NCBI RefSeq assembly: GCF_035917675.1
Contig: NZ_CP109104.1
Location: 2,356,001-2,420,000 of the forward strand
Origin: Streptomyces sp. NBC_01775
GTDB lineage: Bacteria; Actinomycetota; Actinomycetes; Streptomycetales; Streptomycetaceae
Length of the DNA: 64,000 bases
Direction of reading: 5' to 3'
Shown here: one piece after another, positions 16,352-24,518 of the stretch
Layout of the letters: every line of letters starts with the position of its first letter
Position numbering within the stretch: position 1 is the first letter of the stretch
Notes under the pieces: generated by a model
What the model was told of the DNA's origin: nothing
Databases searched by the model: none
The model's input: only the letters and a program-made list of their open reading frames with translations
Position numbers and translations under genes: made by a program

Positions 16352-16652
16352 GTTCGTCCCCTTCCGGGATCTCAGCAGGTGATCTGCTCACAGGTGACGT
16401 CCGCCGGCGTGCCCCGTGAATGGCTGACGGAGTCGGCCCAGCCTAGACCCGCCGGGAGGCCCCGTACCTGGTGGATCGCTACATCCCGGCCGGTATGACG
16501 CGGCGCCCGCGCCGGGTGGCGGCGGCATCCGTGGTGCGCGCCGACGGCTCCGGGCCTGCTCACAGCCTCACAACAGCCGCCCAGCCGGGCGCGCCGGCTC
16601 CCGCTCGCGCGGTGCCGGGACCGGCGCGGGGCCGCACGACACTACCGAAGCT
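16352..16652. other. Intergenic region, no gene seen
   Basis: About 300 bp between two minus-strand genes. No conserved coding pattern, RNA gene or strong hairpin was recognised. It should contain the hydrolase promoter. Confidence 0.5.
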
Positions 16653-18986
16653 TTACAGAGCGAGCCGTGGCTTGGGGGCGTCCGTGCGGCCGGTGGGCGG
16701 TCTGCGGCTGCCCGCCTGATACGGCTCGGGCCAGGGGGCGCCGGGCCCGCTGTAGCCCTGTTCGGCGGCGGCGTGCAGGGTCCAGTGCGGGTCGTAGAGG
16801 TGCGGTCTGGCCAGCGCGCACAGGTCGGCGCGGCCCGCCAGGACCAGCGAGTTGACGTCGTCCCAGGAGGAGAGGGCGCCGACGGCGATGACGGGGACGC
16901 CCAGGACGTTGCGTATCCGGTCGGCGTACGGGGTCTGGTAGGAGCGGCCGAAGTCGGGGCGCTCCTCGGCGACGACCTGTCCGGTGGACACGTCGATGGC
17001 GTCGGCGCCGTGCTCGGCGAAGGCCGCCGCGACGCGCAGCGCTTCCTCGCCCGTGGTGCCGCCGGGAGCCCAGTCGGTGGCCGAGATCCGGACGGTCATG
17101 GGGCGCTCGGCGGGCCACACCTCGCGCACCGCGTCGAAGACCTCCAGCGGGTAGCGCAGCCGCGCGGTCAGGGAGCCGCCGTAGGCGTCGGTGCGCCGGT
17201 TGGTGAGCGGGGAGAGGAAGCCGGACAGCAGGTAGCCGTGTGCGCAGTGCAACTCCAGCAGGTCGAACCCTGCGCGGGCCGCCCGGCGTGCCGACTCGGT
17301 GAACTCGTCCCGTACGCCAGCCATCTGATCGGCCGTCAGCTCCTGCGGGGTCTGGCTGACCCCTGGGCGGTAGGGCAGCGGCGAGGGGGCCACCAGGGGC
17401 CAGTTGCCCTCCGGCAGCGGGTCGTCGATGCCCTCCCACATGAGCCTCGTCGAGCCCTTGCGCCCGGAGTGGCCGAGCTGGAGACCGATCGCGGCGGTCG
17501 GCGACTGGGCGTGCGCGAACGTGGTCACGCGGCGCCAGGCCTCCTCCTGCTCGTCCGTCCACAGCCCGGCGCAGCCAGGGGTGATCCGGCCGGTGGGCGA
17601 GACGCACACCATCTCGGTCATGGTCAGCCCGGCGCCGCCGAGCGCGCGGGCGCCCAGGTGGACGAGGTGGAAGTCCCCCGGGACCCCGTCCCGCGACTTG
17701 TACATGTCCATCGGGGAGACGACGACGCGGTTTCGCAGCGTCAGTCCGCGCAGCCGGAAGGGGGTGAACATCGGCGGCGTGCCGGGCGGGATCCCGGCCT
17801 CCCGCTCGGTGGCCGCGACGAAGCCGGGGTCGCGCAGGCGCAGGTTGTCGTGGGTGACGCGGCGGCTGCGGGTGAGCAGGTTGAAGGCGAACCGGTGGGG
17901 AGGCTGCGCGGTGTACCCCTCCAGCTCCTCGAACCAGGTCAGGCTCGCCCGCGCGGCGCGCTGCGTGGACTGCACGACGGGCTTGCGCTCGGCCTCGTAG
18001 GCGGCCAGCGCCTCGGGAAGCGTGGGCTGTTCGCGTACGCAGGCGGCGAGCGCGAGGGCGTCCTCGACGGCGAGCTTGGTGCCGGAGCCGATGGAGAAGT
18101 GCGCGGTGTGCGCGGCGTCCCCGAGCAAGGCGATGTTGCCGTGCGACCAGCGGTCGTTGACGACGGTGCGGAAGGCCGTCCACTGGGAGTTGTTGCCGCG
18201 CAGGGGGCGACCGGCGAGGGTCTCGGGGAAGAGCTTGGCGCAGCGCTCGGCCGAGGCGCGCTCGTCCAGCCGGTCGAACCCGGCGGCCCGCCACACCTCT
18301 TCGCGCGCCTCGACGATGACGGTGGAGGCACCCCGCTCCTCCCCCGCGGTGCCGGGCGAGTGTCGGGCGTAAGGGTAGGCGTGCAGCTGGAAGATGCCGT
18401 GTCCGGTCTCGGCGATCTCGAAGCGGAAGGCGTCGAGCGCGAAGTCGGCGGCCAGCCAGATGTAGCGGCAGCGGTGGGTGACCGGCGTGGGCCGGAAGAC
18501 GTCGGCGTGGGCCGCGCGGGTGGCGCTGTGCACACCGTCGGCGGCCACCACCAGGTCGTGCCCGCAGGCCAGTTCGGCGGCGGGGGGCGCCGGGGTGCGG
18601 AAGCGCAGGGTGACACCCAGCTCGCGGCAGCGCGCGTGCAAGGCGGCCAGCAGGGTGCGGCGGGAGAGCGCGGCGAAGCCGTGGCCCGAGGAGGTCAGGG
18701 TGTGGCCGCGGTGGACGACGTCGATGTCGTCCCAGCGGACCATGTGGCCGCGCAGCGTGGCGTAGACGTCCGGGTCGGCGTTCTCGATGCCGCCGAGGGT
18801 CTCGTCGGACAGGACGACGCCGAAGCCGAACGTGTCGTCGGGCGCGTTGCGTTCGTAGACGGTGACCTCGCGCTTCGGATCCAGCCGCTTGAGGAGGACG
18901 GCCGCGTACAGCCCCCCGGGCCCACCCCCGACGACGGCGACCCGCAGGGCCCGCGCGGGCGCCGCCGCGCTCACGGACGCCACCAC
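16653..18986 (-). CDS. Bifunctional aryl-CoA (2-aminobenzoyl-/salicylyl-CoA) monooxygenase/oxidoreductase
   Basis: 777-residue fusion. Residues ~1-390 are an FAD monooxygenase with the dinucleotide motif VAVVGGGPGGLYAAVLLKR and the second FAD motif IALLGDAAHTAHFSIGSG. Residues ~405-777 are an Old Yellow Enzyme-type FMN barrel (MFTPFRLRGLTLRNRVVVSP, FDLLELHCAHGYLLSGFLSP, VIAVGALSSWDDV). This architecture is that of 2-aminobenzoyl-CoA monooxygenase/reductase and salicylyl-CoA 5-hydroxylase. These enzymes hydroxylate, and in the former case also reduce, the CoA-bound ring. The start is GTG at 18986, with other GTGs close by and no clear ribosome site. It lies just downstream of the enoyl-CoA hydratase gene and probably shares its operon. 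Confidence 0.88.
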   Translation of the reverse strand: MVASVSAAAPARALRVAVVGGGPGGLYAAVLLKRLDPKREVTVYERNAPDDTFGFGVVLSDETLGGIENADPDVYATLRGHMVRWDDIDVVHRGHTLTSSGHGFAALSRRTLLAALHARCRELGVTLRFRTPAPPAAELACGHDLVVAADGVHSATRAAHADVFRPTPVTHRCRYIWLAADFALDAFRFEIAETGHGIFQLHAYPYARHSPGTAGEERGASTVIVEAREEVWRAAGFDRLDERASAERCAKLFPETLAGRPLRGNNSQWTAFRTVVNDRWSHGNIALLGDAAHTAHFSIGSGTKLAVEDALALAACVREQPTLPEALAAYEAERKPVVQSTQRAARASLTWFEELEGYTAQPPHRFAFNLLTRSRRVTHDNLRLRDPGFVAATEREAGIPPGTPPMFTPFRLRGLTLRNRVVVSPMDMYKSRDGVPGDFHLVHLGARALGGAGLTMTEMVCVSPTGRITPGCAGLWTDEQEEAWRRVTTFAHAQSPTAAIGLQLGHSGRKGSTRLMWEGIDDPLPEGNWPLVAPSPLPYRPGVSQTPQELTADQMAGVRDEFTESARRAARAGFDLLELHCAHGYLLSGFLSPLTNRRTDAYGGSLTARLRYPLEVFDAVREVWPAERPMTVRISATDWAPGGTTGEEALRVAAAFAEHGADAIDVSTGQVVAEERPDFGRSYQTPYADRIRNVLGVPVIAVGALSSWDDVNSLVLAGRADLCALARPHLYDPHWTLHAAAEQGYSGPGAPWPEPYQAGSRRPPTGRTDAPKPRLAL

Positions 18987-19015
18987 GCCACGGGTGCCGC
19001 CGCGCTCACGGACGC
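18961..19015. repeat. 20-bp direct repeat around the monooxygenase start
   Basis: GCCGCCGCGCTCACGGACGC occurs exactly at 18961-18980 (inside the 5' end of the monooxygenase gene) and 18996-19015 (upstream), a 35-bp period. The duplication includes the start-codon region, and the offset changes the frame. Confidence 0.85.
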
Positions 19016-19034
19016 TGCCCCACTCACGGCCGCC

Positions 19035-19862
19035 TCACCTTCCCTGCCAGACGGGAGGCCGCTTCGCGGTGAAGGCGGCGTGGAATTCGGCGTAGTCCTC
19101 GCCGTGCATCAGCATCGCCTGGGTGGCGGCGTCCAGTTCGACCGCGCCGGACAGCGGCAGGTCCAGCTCCGCGGTGAGCAGCGCCTTGGTCTGGGCGTGG
19201 GCGAGCGCGGGGCCGTCCGCCAGCCGCCTGGCCAGGGCTTGCGCGGCCTTCGCCGTCCCGCCCTCGTCGACGAGCTGGCTGATCAGCCCGATGCGTTCGG
19301 CCTCCGGGGCGCGGACGGGCTCGCCGAGCATCAGGACGCGGGTGGCGTGGCCGAGGCCGATGACGCGGGGCAGCAGGTAGGCGGCGCCCATGTCGCCGCC
19401 GGAGAGGCCGACCTTGGTGAACAGGAACGAGAAGCGCGCCGTGGGGTCGGCCACCCGGAAGTCCGAGGCCAGCGCGAGCACGGCCCCCGCGCCGGCCGCC
19501 GCCCCGTGCACGGCGGCGACGACGGGGAACGGCGCCTCCCTGAGAGCGCGTACGACCTGCCCGGTCATCCGGTTGAAGTCCAGCAGCTGGGCCGTGTCCA
19601 TCTCCAGGGTGGCGCCGATGATCTCGTCCACGTCGCCGCCCGAGCAGAAGGCGCGGCCCTCGCCGCCGAGCACGAGCGCGCGCGGGCGGTCGCGGTGGGA
19701 CAGTTCGGCGAGCAGGTCACGCAGATCGGCGTACGCCTCGAAGGTGAGCGCGTTCAGCTTGGCGGGGCGCGCGAGCGTGACGGTGGTGACGCCGTCGTCC
19801 TCGGTCACCTTCAGGTGCCGCCACTCGCTGGTGCGCCGGGCGGATCCGGAGAACGGGCTCAT
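19035..19862 (-). CDS. Enoyl-CoA hydratase/isomerase
   Basis: 275-residue crotonase-fold protein. The ATG at 19862 is fixed by GGAGG about 7 bp upstream. Signatures are the oxyanion-hole segments LGGEGRAFCSGGDVDEI and VHGAAAGAGAVLALASDFRVAD, then FLFTKVGLSGGDMGAAYLLPR. The C-terminal end reads AEFHAAFTAKRPPVWQGR. It would hydrate an enoyl-CoA or open a ring intermediate downstream of the aryl-CoA monooxygenase, whose gene starts 48 bp further on. A palindrome shared with the ligase promoter lies upstream of its start. Confidence 0.9.
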   Translation of the reverse strand: MSPFSGSARRTSEWRHLKVTEDDGVTTVTLARPAKLNALTFEAYADLRDLLAELSHRDRPRALVLGGEGRAFCSGGDVDEIIGATLEMDTAQLLDFNRMTGQVVRALREAPFPVVAAVHGAAAGAGAVLALASDFRVADPTARFSFLFTKVGLSGGDMGAAYLLPRVIGLGHATRVLMLGEPVRAPEAERIGLISQLVDEGGTAKAAQALARRLADGPALAHAQTKALLTAELDLPLSGAVELDAATQAMLMHGEDYAEFHAAFTAKRPPVWQGR

Positions 19863-19933
19863 CTCGGGGCCTCCGTCGGTGAGGTGCCTCGGCCGCGCGC
19901 ACGGGCCGCCACGCGTCGAACGTATCACTGCTT

Positions 19934-19949
19934 CGTGACTGCCGTCACG
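19934..19949. promoter_or_regulatory. Operator-like palindrome upstream of the enoyl-CoA hydratase gene
   Basis: CGTGAC-TGCC-GTCACG is a perfect 6-bp-arm palindrome about 72 bp upstream of the hydratase start. Its core TGACTGCCGTCAC differs at one base from TGACTGTCGTCAC upstream of the aryl-CoA ligase (12371-12383). Confidence 0.6.
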
Positions 19950-20069
19950 AGTACGCGATAGACAGGCCGCCGGGTGAAGTACCTTGCCGTGTGCGCCACT
20001 TCGCCCGATCGGGCGAGCCCGGGGGCGCCGTAACGGTTCGCCGCCTGGAGCCGCGCATACGGTCCGGAC

Positions 20070-21407
20070 ATGCACGCGCCTCCCCCTCCGCCCCCGTCCC
20101 CTCCGTCTTCTTCGGACCGGCCGATCACCCCTGTCACGGCCCCCGCAACCGCGCCCGGCGGCGCCCCGGCCCTCAGCGAGCTGCGGCTGTCCGCCTACCG
20201 GGGGCTGCGGGCGCGTACGGTCCCGCTCAGCCGGGTCACGGTGCTGACGGGGCCGAGCGGCAGCGGCAAGTCGACCGTCCTGGAGGCCTACGAGGCGCTC
20301 GCCGGGCTCGGCAGGGGCGCGGCGCTGAGCGACGTCTTCCCCGCCGCACCCGCCCCGCTCGCCGCATCCGCCACATCCGTGGTGCCCGCCGCCCGCCCGT
20401 CCGCCGCGTCCACGCCCGCATCCCTCGCGCCCACGCCTGCCGCGCCCGGTGGCTCCTCGCCCTACGTCCCGCAGGCGGCGCTCCCCGACCGGGGAGGGCG
20501 GCGCGGCTTCCGGCTGGGCTGCACGGTGGTGGGCCCGGCGGGCCCCGTGCGCTTCGACGTCGCGGTCCAGGCCGAACCCGAACTGCGCGTGGTGGGCGAG
20601 CGGCTGACGGGCGCGGGTGGCGAGACCCTGCTGTCCACGGCGCTGCGCGATCCGGCCCGGCGCGCGGTGGAGGTCACCTGGCACACCGGGAACGCCACGC
20701 GGGTCCTGCGTACGCCCTTTCCCGACGACCGGCTGGCCGTTCCGCTGCTGCCGCTTCACGTCGCGGGCGCGACGGCGGCGCAGCGCACGGTGCTGGCGGC
20801 GGCCGAACAGGTCGTCGTGGCCCTGCGCGGGGTCTTCGCCTGTGACCCGGTGCCCGCGCGGATGCGCGGGCCGGTCGCGGAGGGGGACGGGCTGCTGCGC
20901 GGCTGCTGCGAGAACCTCGCCGCCGTGGTGGGCCGTACCCGCGCCGAGTGCTCCTCGCGCCATGCCGCGCTGCTGGGCGTCCTGCGCGCGGGCTGTGCGG
21001 GCCCGGTGGCCGAGCTGCGGGCCGAGCCGGGTGGGCGCGGGCTGGTGCGCGCGCTCGTCGAGCGGGGCGCGGACCGGGCGGTGACGCCGCTGGAGTGGCT
21101 CGGCGACGCGGAGCTGCGGTACGCGGCGCTGGCGCTGGTGCTGCTGACGGGGCCCGGGGTGCTGTCGGTGGACCCGGTCAGCGAGGTACCGGCGGCGCGG
21201 CAGGCGCTGACGGTGCTCGCCGACGGCCTGGACCGCGATCTGGACGGCGCCCAGACGCGCCAACTGCTGTCGCTGGCGGCCCGGATGGGCGCGCGCGGGC
21301 ATGTGCGGCTGCTGGCGACGGGCCCGGACTCGGGCCCGCTGGCCCGGGAGGCGGCACGGGAGCGGGCGCGGGCGGAGGGCGTGTCCCTGGTAGACCTGGG
21401 GGCGTGA
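20070..21407 (+). CDS. AAA-type ATPase, RecF/SMC-like N-terminus
   Basis: 445 residues. After a Pro-rich start (MHAPPPPPPSPPSSS) the fold begins LSELRLSAYRGLRARTVPLS, with Walker A VTVLTGPSGSGKSTVLEAYE. This is the layout of overcoming-lysogenisation/RecF-type ABC ATPases. The ABC signature and Walker B are poorly preserved, and a long insertion rich in Ala/Pro follows the P-loop. The C-terminal part has GPGVLSVDPVSEVPAARQAL and VRLLATGPDSGPLAREAARE. Function is unknown. Its stop overlaps the GTG of the MazG-like gene, so the products are probably made together. Confidence 0.7.
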   Translation: MHAPPPPPPSPPSSSDRPITPVTAPATAPGGAPALSELRLSAYRGLRARTVPLSRVTVLTGPSGSGKSTVLEAYEALAGLGRGAALSDVFPAAPAPLAASATSVVPAARPSAASTPASLAPTPAAPGGSSPYVPQAALPDRGGRRGFRLGCTVVGPAGPVRFDVAVQAEPELRVVGERLTGAGGETLLSTALRDPARRAVEVTWHTGNATRVLRTPFPDDRLAVPLLPLHVAGATAAQRTVLAAAEQVVVALRGVFACDPVPARMRGPVAEGDGLLRGCCENLAAVVGRTRAECSSRHAALLGVLRAGCAGPVAELRAEPGGRGLVRALVERGADRAVTPLEWLGDAELRYAALALVLLTGPGVLSVDPVSEVPAARQALTVLADGLDRDLDGAQTRQLLSLAARMGARGHVRLLATGPDSGPLAREAARERARAEGVSLVDLGA

Positions 21408-21793
21408 GCGATTCTTCCCACAGCAATGGGCACCCCTCCCCTCCGTCCCCGCGGCCTCGTACCGTCGCCGGACTCCAGCGCAGGCTGGCCGAGTTCGCGG
21501 CGGCGCGCGACTGGGGGCAATACCACACGCCCAAGAATCTGGCGGCGGCGCTGAGCGTCGAGGCGGGCGAACTGGTCGAGATTTTCCAGTGGCTGACCCC
21601 GGAGCAATCGGCCCGGGTGATGGCCGATACGGAGTCGGCCGCGAGGGTCGAGGACGAGGTCGCGGATGTACTCGCCTACCTCCTCCAGTTCTGCGAAGTA
21701 CTGGGGGTCGATGCACTCGCCGCACTGGAAGCAAAGATCGAGAGGAACGAAAAGCGTTTCCCGACCCCCGGAACCGGTCACTCTATGGAGTGA
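21404..21793 (+). CDS. MazG-like nucleotide pyrophosphohydrolase
   Basis: 129-residue protein from the GTG at 21404, overlapping the ATPase stop (GTGA). The all-alpha NTP-PPase fold is evident: WGQYHTPKNLAAALSVEAGELVEIFQWL, with the metal-binding EAGELVE helix, and VEDEVADVLAYLLQFCEVLG, giving the ExxxD pair. The single-domain length fits the RS21-C6/iMazG group that hydrolyses non-canonical (d)NTPs to NMPs plus PPi. The role would be nucleotide-pool cleaning; the coupled ATPase may hint at a stress or conflict function, but that is speculation. Confidence 0.87.
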   Translation: MSDSSHSNGHPSPPSPRPRTVAGLQRRLAEFAAARDWGQYHTPKNLAAALSVEAGELVEIFQWLTPEQSARVMADTESAARVEDEVADVLAYLLQFCEVLGVDALAALEAKIERNEKRFPTPGTGHSME

Positions 21794-21898
21794 AGAAGTT
21801 CTTTTCACACTCCTTTTTGTCCACAGAAATCCGAAACCCCCTGGCGGAGCTGGCCATTGACAGTCACGCTGGGTAGCGACCAGTGAGGGGGAAGGCAG

Positions 21899-22357
21899 AT
21901 GGATGCTGTACGGCTCATCGCTGCGACGCGGCGCGCTCTCGCGCTCAGCGTGGCCGTGCCCGACATCATGGCGGCGGCCTGGCAGGCGCAGGCGCTCGCC
22001 GGGGCGGTCGGCAGCCATCTCGCGGTCAGCGGCCCGGCCGCGGCACGGGCCGAAGCACTAGGACTGAGCGAAGCGGGAAGCCGGGCCTGCGGACCCCGGC
22101 ACCATCCGGCGCTGTGCCCCCGCGGAATCCGGGCCGCACAGCTGTCGAAGATCGAGGATCCGCGGCGCGCCCTGGACGACCTGGGCGCGCTGCTCGGCGA
22201 GGTCGGCGTGGCCCTGGTGGGCATCGCGGTCACGGCGGAGGACGAGACGCTGTACTGGCAGTGCATGGAGACCATCGACGCGGTCGACGAGACCGGCGAG
22301 CGCGTCGCGGCCATCTTGCGCACGCTCTCCCTGCGCGAGCGCGGAAGCGTGGCGTAG
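21899..22357 (+). CDS. Small hypothetical protein (DUF6099-like)
   Basis: 152 residues, mostly alpha-helical (MDAVRLIAATRRALALSVAV, then DIMAAAWQAQALAGAVGSHL, and a C-terminal DETLYWQCMETIDAVDETGE). The ATG has AGGGGGAAGG just upstream and an AT-rich leader at 21795-21840. It resembles a Streptomyces family I recall as DUF6099; no function is known. There is no membrane segment. The gene stands alone between the MazG-like and F420-oxidoreductase genes, and its TAG stop lies in a 20-bp tandem repeat. Confidence 0.7.
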   Translation: MDAVRLIAATRRALALSVAVPDIMAAAWQAQALAGAVGSHLAVSGPAAARAEALGLSEAGSRACGPRHHPALCPRGIRAAQLSKIEDPRRALDDLGALLGEVGVALVGIAVTAEDETLYWQCMETIDAVDETGERVAAILRTLSLRERGSVA

Positions 22358-22410
22358 GGCGCCGCGACGTCGCGTAGGGCTCCGCGATGTGACGTAGGGC
22401 GCCGCGGGCG
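22351..22410. repeat. 20-bp tandem repeat spanning a stop codon
   Basis: Three contiguous 20-bp units (22351-22370, 22371-22390, 22391-22410), each with CGTAGGGCKCCGCG. The TAG stop at 22355-22357 is in the first unit, and TAG recurs at the same place in the next two. Confidence 0.88.
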
Positions 22411-22481
22411 GAAGGTGGTCCCGGCGCCGTCCGTGCGGGCGACCCCGCCTGGTTCCAGGTCGCGGCCCTCCACCAGGCAAG

Positions 22482-23414
22482 ATGGAGGGCATGCGACTGC
22501 GAATCTTCACGGAGCCCCAGCAGGGGGCCGACTACGACACACTCCTCAAGGTCGCCAAGGCCACCGAGGACCTCGGCTTCGACGCCTTTTACCGCTCCGA
22601 CCACTATCTGGCCATGGGCGACGCGGACGGCCTGCCGGGCCCCACCGATGCCTGGATCACCCTTGCGGGACTGGCCAGGGAGACCAGCCGGATCCGGCTG
22701 GGCACCCTCATGACGGCCGGCACCTTCCGGCTGCCGGGAGCGCTGGCGATCCAGGTCGCCCAGGTCGACGCCATGTCCGGGGGCCGGGTCGACTTCGGCC
22801 TGGGCTCGGGCTGGTACGAGGACGAGCACACCGCCTACGGCATCCCCTTCCCCAAGGAGAAGTTCGGGCGCCTGGAGGAGCAGCTCGCCATCATCACCGG
22901 GCTGTGGGAGACGCCGGTGGGCGAGAAGTTCAGCTACGAGGGCTCCTACTACCAGCTCAAGGACTCCCCCGCGCTGCCCAAGCCGTACCAGGAGCGCATC
23001 CCGGTCCTCGTCGGCGGCTTCGGCGCCAAGCGCACCCCGCGCCTGGCCGCGCGGTACGCCGACGAGTTCAACGTCCCCTTCGGCTCCCTGGCCGACAGCG
23101 AGCGGCAGTTCGACCGGGTCCGCGCCGCAGCCGAGGAGCAGGGCCGCGCGGCCTCGGACCTGGTGTACTCGAACGCGCTGGTGGCCTGCGTCGGCAAGGA
23201 CGACGCCGAGGTGGCCCGCCGTGCGGCGGCCATCGGACGCGACGTGGCCGAGCTGAAGGAAAACGGCCTGGCGGGTACGCCCGCCGAGGTCATCGACAAG
23301 GCCGGCCAGTACGGCGAACTGGGCTCCTCGCGGCTCTACCTCCAGATCCTGGACCTGAGCGACCTGGACCATCTCACCCTGATCGCCGACCAGGTGCAAT
23401 CCCAGCTCTCATGA
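22482..23414 (+). CDS. LLM-class F420-dependent oxidoreductase
   Basis: 310-residue TIM-barrel flavin/F420 enzyme: MRLRIFTEPQQGADYDTLLK, GFDAFYRSDHYLAMG, RIRLGTLMTAGTFRLPGALA, then GGRVDFGLGSGWYEDEHTAY, and VPVLVGGFGAKRTPRLAARY-like sequence further on. These are the signatures of the luciferase-like F420 subfamily common in actinobacteria, which reduces or oxidises small organic substrates with F420. The start at 22482 is ATG; an ATG at 22491 (giving MRLRIF) is also possible and follows GGAGG closely. The substrate is unknown. An 18-bp tandem repeat joins its stop to the next gene's start. Confidence 0.88.
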   Translation: MEGMRLRIFTEPQQGADYDTLLKVAKATEDLGFDAFYRSDHYLAMGDADGLPGPTDAWITLAGLARETSRIRLGTLMTAGTFRLPGALAIQVAQVDAMSGGRVDFGLGSGWYEDEHTAYGIPFPKEKFGRLEEQLAIITGLWETPVGEKFSYEGSYYQLKDSPALPKPYQERIPVLVGGFGAKRTPRLAARYADEFNVPFGSLADSERQFDRVRAAAEEQGRAASDLVYSNALVACVGKDDAEVARRAAAIGRDVAELKENGLAGTPAEVIDKAGQYGELGSSRLYLQILDLSDLDHLTLIADQVQSQLS

Positions 23415-23482
23415 GCGGCCATGTGTACGTGAGCGGCCGTACGTACGTGAGCGGCCCTGCGTACGTTCGCGGACATGCGTAA
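23411..23482. repeat. Four 18-bp tandem units linking the LLM stop to the mmuM start
   Basis: Units at 23411-23428, 23429-23446, 23447-23464 and a diverged one at 23465-23482, built on GTGAGCGGCCGTACGTAC. The first holds the LLM TGA (23412-23414). In-frame TGAs recur in units two and three, and the last contains the mmuM ATG (23475-23477). Confidence 0.9.
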
Positions 23483-24419
23483 CGCTCCCGCCACCCCGCT
23501 CGCCGGGGCGCTGGCCGACGGCGTCGTCCTGCTGGACGGGGGCCTGTCCAATCAGCTGGAGGACCAGGGCAACGACCTGGCCGACGAGCTGTGGTCGGCC
23601 AGGCTGCTGGCCGAGGACCCCGCGCAGATCGAGGCCGCACACGCCGCGTATGTGCGGGCAGGGGCGCGGGTGCTGATCACCAGCAGCTACCAGGCGTCCT
23701 TCGAGGGGTTCGCGCGGCGGGGTCTGGGGGCCGACGACGCCAGGGAGCTCTTCCGCCGCAGCGTCCGCCTCGCCCGCTCGGCGGGCCGCGCCGAAGCCCG
23801 CGCCGAAGTCCGCGTCGCGGGGGCCGGGCCGGTGTGGGTCGCCGGTTCCGTCGGCCCGTACGGCGCGGTGCTGGCCGACGGGAGCGAGTACCGGGGCCGG
23901 TACGGGCTGAGCGTGCGCGAGTTGACCGCCTTCCACCGGCCCCGGGTCGAGGCGCTGGCCGAGGCGGAGCCCGATGTCCTGGCGCTGGAGACGGTGCCGG
24001 ACGTGGCCGAGGCCGAGGCGCTGCTGGGTGCCGTGGCCGGGTGCGGGCTGCCGGTGTGGCTGAGCTTCACCGTCGCCGGAGGCCGCACCCGCGCGGGCCA
24101 GCCGCTGGCGGAGGCCTTCGCCGTCGCCGCGGGGAACCCCCAGGTGCTGGCCGTCGGCGTCAACTGCTGCGCCGCCGACGAGGTCGGCCCCGCGCTGGAG
24201 ACCGCCGCACGGGCGTGCCCGGGTACGCCGCTCGTCGCCTACCCCAACAGCGGCGAGGGCTGGGACGCCCGCCGCGCCGCATGGACGGGCGCGCGCACCT
24301 TCGCCCCCTCCCTCGCGCGCGAATGGACCGCCCGTGGGGCGCGGCTGGTGGGCGGCTGCTGCCGGGTGGGGCCGGGCGCCATCGCCGCGCTGGGTGAGAC
24401 GCTGGGCCGCGCCGGGTGA
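23475..24419 (+). CDS. mmuM: Homocysteine S-methyltransferase
   Basis: 314-residue barrel of the Pfam S-methyl_trans family: VVLLDGGLSNQLEDQGNDLA, GARVLITSSYQASFEGFARR, VGVNCCAADEVGPALE and LVGGCCRVGPGAIAAL. The three zinc-ligand cysteines (one in NCC, two in GGCC) are present. It transfers a methyl group, typically from S-methylmethionine, to homocysteine to give methionine. Length and motifs match MmuM rather than the N-terminal module of MetH. It begins inside the 18-bp repeat array after the F420 oxidoreductase gene. A 22-bp duplication at its 3' end creates the stop codon. Confidence 0.9.
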   Translation: MRNAPATPLAGALADGVVLLDGGLSNQLEDQGNDLADELWSARLLAEDPAQIEAAHAAYVRAGARVLITSSYQASFEGFARRGLGADDARELFRRSVRLARSAGRAEARAEVRVAGAGPVWVAGSVGPYGAVLADGSEYRGRYGLSVRELTAFHRPRVEALAEAEPDVLALETVPDVAEAEALLGAVAGCGLPVWLSFTVAGGRTRAGQPLAEAFAVAAGNPQVLAVGVNCCAADEVGPALETAARACPGTPLVAYPNSGEGWDARRAAWTGARTFAPSLAREWTARGARLVGGCCRVGPGAIAALGETLGRAG

Positions 24420-24428
24420 GACGCTGGG
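24385..24428. repeat. 22-bp duplication that creates the mmuM stop
   Basis: Units 24385-24406 and 24407-24428 differ at one base and share GGGTGAGACGCTGGG. Because 22 is not a multiple of three, the TGA is out of frame in the first unit (read as GGT GAG) and in frame in the second, where it ends the gene. Confidence 0.85.
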
Positions 24429-24518
24429 AAGGGCCCAGCCGTAGGTGATTCTCCACCCGGGCGCATCCGGGACCGCGTTCCGCACGCGGGGCCCGGGCCG
24501 CTCCGTCAGGATGTGCGC

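Noticed and set aside
16773..19961. Very long (over 1000 codons) plus-strand open frame opposite the monooxygenase and hydratase
   Set aside because: High-GC artefact; the minus strand holds two proteins with complete family motifs.
20756..22018. Long minus-strand open frame opposite the AAA ATPase and MazG-like genes
   Set aside because: Antisense of two well-supported genes, Arg/Ser-rich composition and no recognisable domain.
23411..23482. Repeat array considered as CRISPR
   Set aside because: 18-bp contiguous units without spacers, no cas genes; a simple tandem repeat.
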